This document shows, piece by piece, positions 5,698 to 6,810 of a stretch of 6,810 nt of DNA. The DNA lies in NCBI GenBank assembly GCA_021814835.1, contig JAKAHO010000032.1:1-6810 (forward strand), in the 5' to 3' direction. This DNA is from a bacterium. GTDB lineage: Bacteria; Patescibacteriota; Minisyncoccia; UBA6257; GWB1-50-10. The notes under the pieces are model-generated. The model saw only the letters and a program-made list of their open reading frames with translations, was not told the DNA's origin and ran no database searches. The position numbers and the translations under genes are program-made. Numbering within the stretch: position 1 is the first letter of the stretch; each line of letters begins with the position of its first letter.

Positions 5698-5823
5698 AGA
5701 CCCTGTTAGAGGCGCCACGCCTGCGAACATGATGGGTTCTGATTATTTTTGTTTTGTTTGTAGAAATTGTGTAAAGTGAATATACAACGGGTGCCATAGG
5801 CACCCTGCCTCTAACGGGGTAGA
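5697..5823 (+). mobile_element. MITE-like element, copy 1, with TAGA flanking repeats
   Basis: The 119-bp element (5701-5819) has terminal inverted repeats CCCTGTTAGAGGC and GCCTCTAACGGGG, 12 of 13 complementary, with the odd position able to form U:G on the plus strand. It is flanked on both sides by TAGA (5697-5700, 5820-5823), a likely 4-bp target duplication. Internally GGGTGCC-ATA-GGCACCC (5789-5805) is a perfect 7-bp hairpin, and TTGTGTA/TATACAA upstream can form another. The middle is T-rich and carries no gene. The last 38 bases match copy 2 at all but one position; the left half is much more diverged. It sits between the M50 promoter and start codon. No transposase is present, so mobilisation in trans would be required. 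Confidence 0.7.
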
Positions 5824-5828
5824 CACCA

Positions 5829-6452
5829 ATGGACAGCGCATTATTTGTTTTTAAGTTAATTGTGCTCGTATTTTCGGTTGTGGTGCATGAAATATCGCAC
5901 GGCTTTGTTGCGCAACGCCTTGGAGACCCCACCGCACAGCGTGCGGGCAGGCTCACCTTGAACCCGATTCCTCACATTGATTTGTTCGGTTCGGTCATTT
6001 TGCCGCTCATTATGTATTTTTCGAACACGGGAGTGCTTTTCGGATGGGCGAAGCCCGTGCCCGTTGACCCCCGCTACTTTAAGCACCGCGACCGCGATAT
6101 GGCATACGTATCCGCGGCCGGTCCCTTGAGCAACCTTACGCTTGCTGCGGTGTTTGCGGTCTTCTTTCGTGCGTTGCCGTATTTTTCCACGGGCGCTACT
6201 GCGCTCGCATTGCAGAATTTCTTCATCATTATCGTGATGACGAATATTCAGCTCGCTATATTCAACCTTGTTCCTATTCCTCCGCTTGATGGCTCGGGAG
6301 TTCTTTTGGCGCTCCTGCCGCGGGCCGCGAACGGCATACGCGAGATGCTCGAGCGGTACGGCATATTCTTTTTGCTCGCCTTTCTTTTCCTCGGCATGTC
6401 GATTATCGCCCCCGTTATCGAGTTTCTTGCCCGATTATTCCTTGGGGTATAA
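5829..6452 (+). CDS. M50 site-2 protease family intramembrane metalloprotease
   Basis: This is a 207-residue polytopic membrane zinc protease of the M50 family, compact type without PDZ or CBS domains. The zinc motif HEISH is at 20-24 inside the first transmembrane segment, and the third ligand is Asp154 in NLVPIPPLDG (146-155), the family's conserved motif. GRLTLNPIPHIDLFGS (40-55) and GWAKPVPVDPR (72-82) are typical linking segments. Further hydrophobic helices lie around 52-70, 91-118, 125-150 and 175-206. The family cleaves substrates within the membrane, often in regulated proteolysis; the substrate here is unknown. The ATG at 5829 fits the domain start. The only purine stretch before it is GGGG at 5816-5819, supplied by the inserted element's right terminal repeat and spaced 9 nt from the ATG. 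The stop overlaps a TATAAT box. Confidence 0.93.
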   Translation: MDSALFVFKLIVLVFSVVVHEISHGFVAQRLGDPTAQRAGRLTLNPIPHIDLFGSVILPLIMYFSNTGVLFGWAKPVPVDPRYFKHRDRDMAYVSAAGPLSNLTLAAVFAVFFRALPYFSTGATALALQNFFIIIVMTNIQLAIFNLVPIPPLDGSGVLLALLPRAANGIREMLERYGIFFLLAFLFLGMSIIAPVIEFLARLFLGV

Positions 6453-6453
6453 T
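6448..6453 (+). promoter_or_regulatory. Possible -10 box overlapping the M50 stop codon
   Basis: A perfect TATAAT covers the TAA stop of the M50 gene. No good -35 box or TGn extension accompanies it. Initiation near 6460 would produce RNA that includes all of element copy 2 before rpsL. Confidence 0.35.
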
Positions 6454-6468
6454 TCTGCCGTACAGGAG

Positions 6469-6597
6469 TTGACCCCGTTTAGGGGCGCCATACCGCAATC
6501 ATGTCATATCCTAATTATTTTGTTGTTTTATTTGTAAATGTTGTGTAGAGTAGATGAACAACGGGTGCCGTAGGCACCCTGCCTCTAACGGGGTTGA
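6469..6597 (+). mobile_element. MITE-like element, copy 2, with TTGA flanking repeats
   Basis: The 121-bp element (6473-6593) has terminal inverted repeats CCCCGTTTAGGGGC and GCCTCTAACGGGG, which pair with one bulged T and one G:U on the plus strand. It is flanked on both sides by TTGA (6469-6472, 6594-6597), different from copy 1's TAGA, as expected for independent target duplications. The internal hairpin GGGTGCC-GTA-GGCACCC (6563-6579) is kept. Same orientation as copy 1. The right-hand TTGA forms part of the rpsL -35 box. It carries no coding capacity. Confidence 0.7.
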
Positions 6598-6622
6598 CGT
6601 TTTTTGAGATGCCCCCTATACT
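6594..6622 (+). promoter_or_regulatory. Sigma70-type promoter of rpsL
   Basis: TTGACG (6594-6599), a 17-bp spacer and TATACT (6617-6622), each one mismatch from consensus. Initiation near 6629 gives a leader of about 10 nt before the ATG at 6639, with no Shine-Dalgarno sequence. The -35 box begins with the target repeat of element copy 2. Confidence 0.75.
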
Positions 6623-6638
6623 AATCCCTGTTTAATAC

Positions 6639-6810
6639 ATGCCAACTATTCGCCAACTAATTAAGAAGGGAAGGACAAGCAAAAAGGCCAAGGACACGTC
6701 ACCTGGTCTCAGTTATTATTTCAACTATTTGAAAAACCGCCGTGTGGTTTCAGCGTCTCCGTTTAAGCGCGGCGTGTGTCTTAAAGTGTTCACGACGACT
6801 CCGAAGAAGC
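6639..6810 (+). CDS. rpsL: Small ribosomal subunit protein uS12, 3'-truncated by window edge
   Basis: The first 57 residues are present. MPTIRQLIKKGR (1-12) and PFKRGVCLKVFTTTPKK (41-57) are diagnostic of uS12, which sits at the 30S decoding centre. Between them lies a stretch (about 24-40, GLSYYFNYLKNRRVVSA) that is about 14 residues longer than in E. coli uS12; an insertion at this position is known from Bacillus-type uS12. The conserved lysines linked to streptomycin response lie at or beyond the edge and cannot be judged fully. The gene has its own promoter; in many bacteria rpsG and fusA follow. The start is unambiguous. Confidence 0.95.
   Translation, partial: MPTIRQLIKKGRTSKKAKDTSPGLSYYFNYLKNRRVVSASPFKRGVCLKVFTTTPKK

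Noticed and set aside
5701..6593. The GTTAGAGGC...GCCTCTAAC pairs around the M50 gene as integron attC sites
   Set aside because: attC sites run from an ...AAC box on the left to a GTT... box on the right. Here the order is inside-out, and the flanking 4-bp direct repeats fit transposition better. No integrase is present.
1..6810. CRISPR array or tandem repeats
   Set aside because: No regularly spaced direct repeats were seen; the only dispersed direct repeats are the two 120-bp elements and the tRNA 12-mer.

Overview
The window reads as a roughly 50% GC bacterial chromosome segment that most resembles a Patescibacteria/CPR genome. This is inferred from protein architecture, not from a search. 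The signs are a ComEC homologue split into membrane and metallo-beta-lactamase proteins, an aspartyl-tRNA synthetase without the usual bacterial GAD insertion, an enlarged nucleoside diphosphate kinase, a four-cysteine bL28, and promoters whose -10 box lies almost on the start codon with no Shine-Dalgarno sequence.

Layout. Positions 3-3936 carry four rightward genes: 3' part of a ComEC/Rec2 membrane protein, the overlapping comEC-type metallo-beta-lactamase protein, aspS with its own promoter, and ndk, which ends in a strong terminator. Positions 3937-4783 hold no convincing protein gene but are dense in RNA features: a promoter-driven, self-terminating rod-like RNA of about 146 nt (6S-like), a 162-bp imperfect palindrome whose arm differences are almost all G:U-compatible only on the minus strand, two long bidirectional terminator hairpins, and a leftward tRNA-Pro(GGG) with its own promoter. 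Leftward bL28 (rpmB) and a leftward single-pass membrane protein follow, both with promoters placed for leaderless or nearly leaderless mRNA. A rightward M50 site-2 protease and the 5' end of rpsL (uS12) close the window.

The most unusual signal is a pair of related ~120-bp elements (5701-5819 and 6473-6593) that flank the M50 gene in the same orientation. Each has 13-14 bp terminal inverted repeats, an internal 7-bp hairpin near the right end, and its own 4-bp direct flanking repeat (TAGA and TTGA). They look like MITE-type insertions. Excising each on paper restores a promoter: a near-leaderless M50 promoter on the left, and a single-copy rpsL -35 box on the right. The elements therefore appear to have inserted into the promoters of two neighbouring genes, giving the M50 mRNA a long structured leader.

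The genes do not form one pathway. They cover DNA uptake (comEC parts), translation (aspS, tRNA-Pro, bL28, uS12), nucleotide balance (ndk) and membrane proteolysis (M50).
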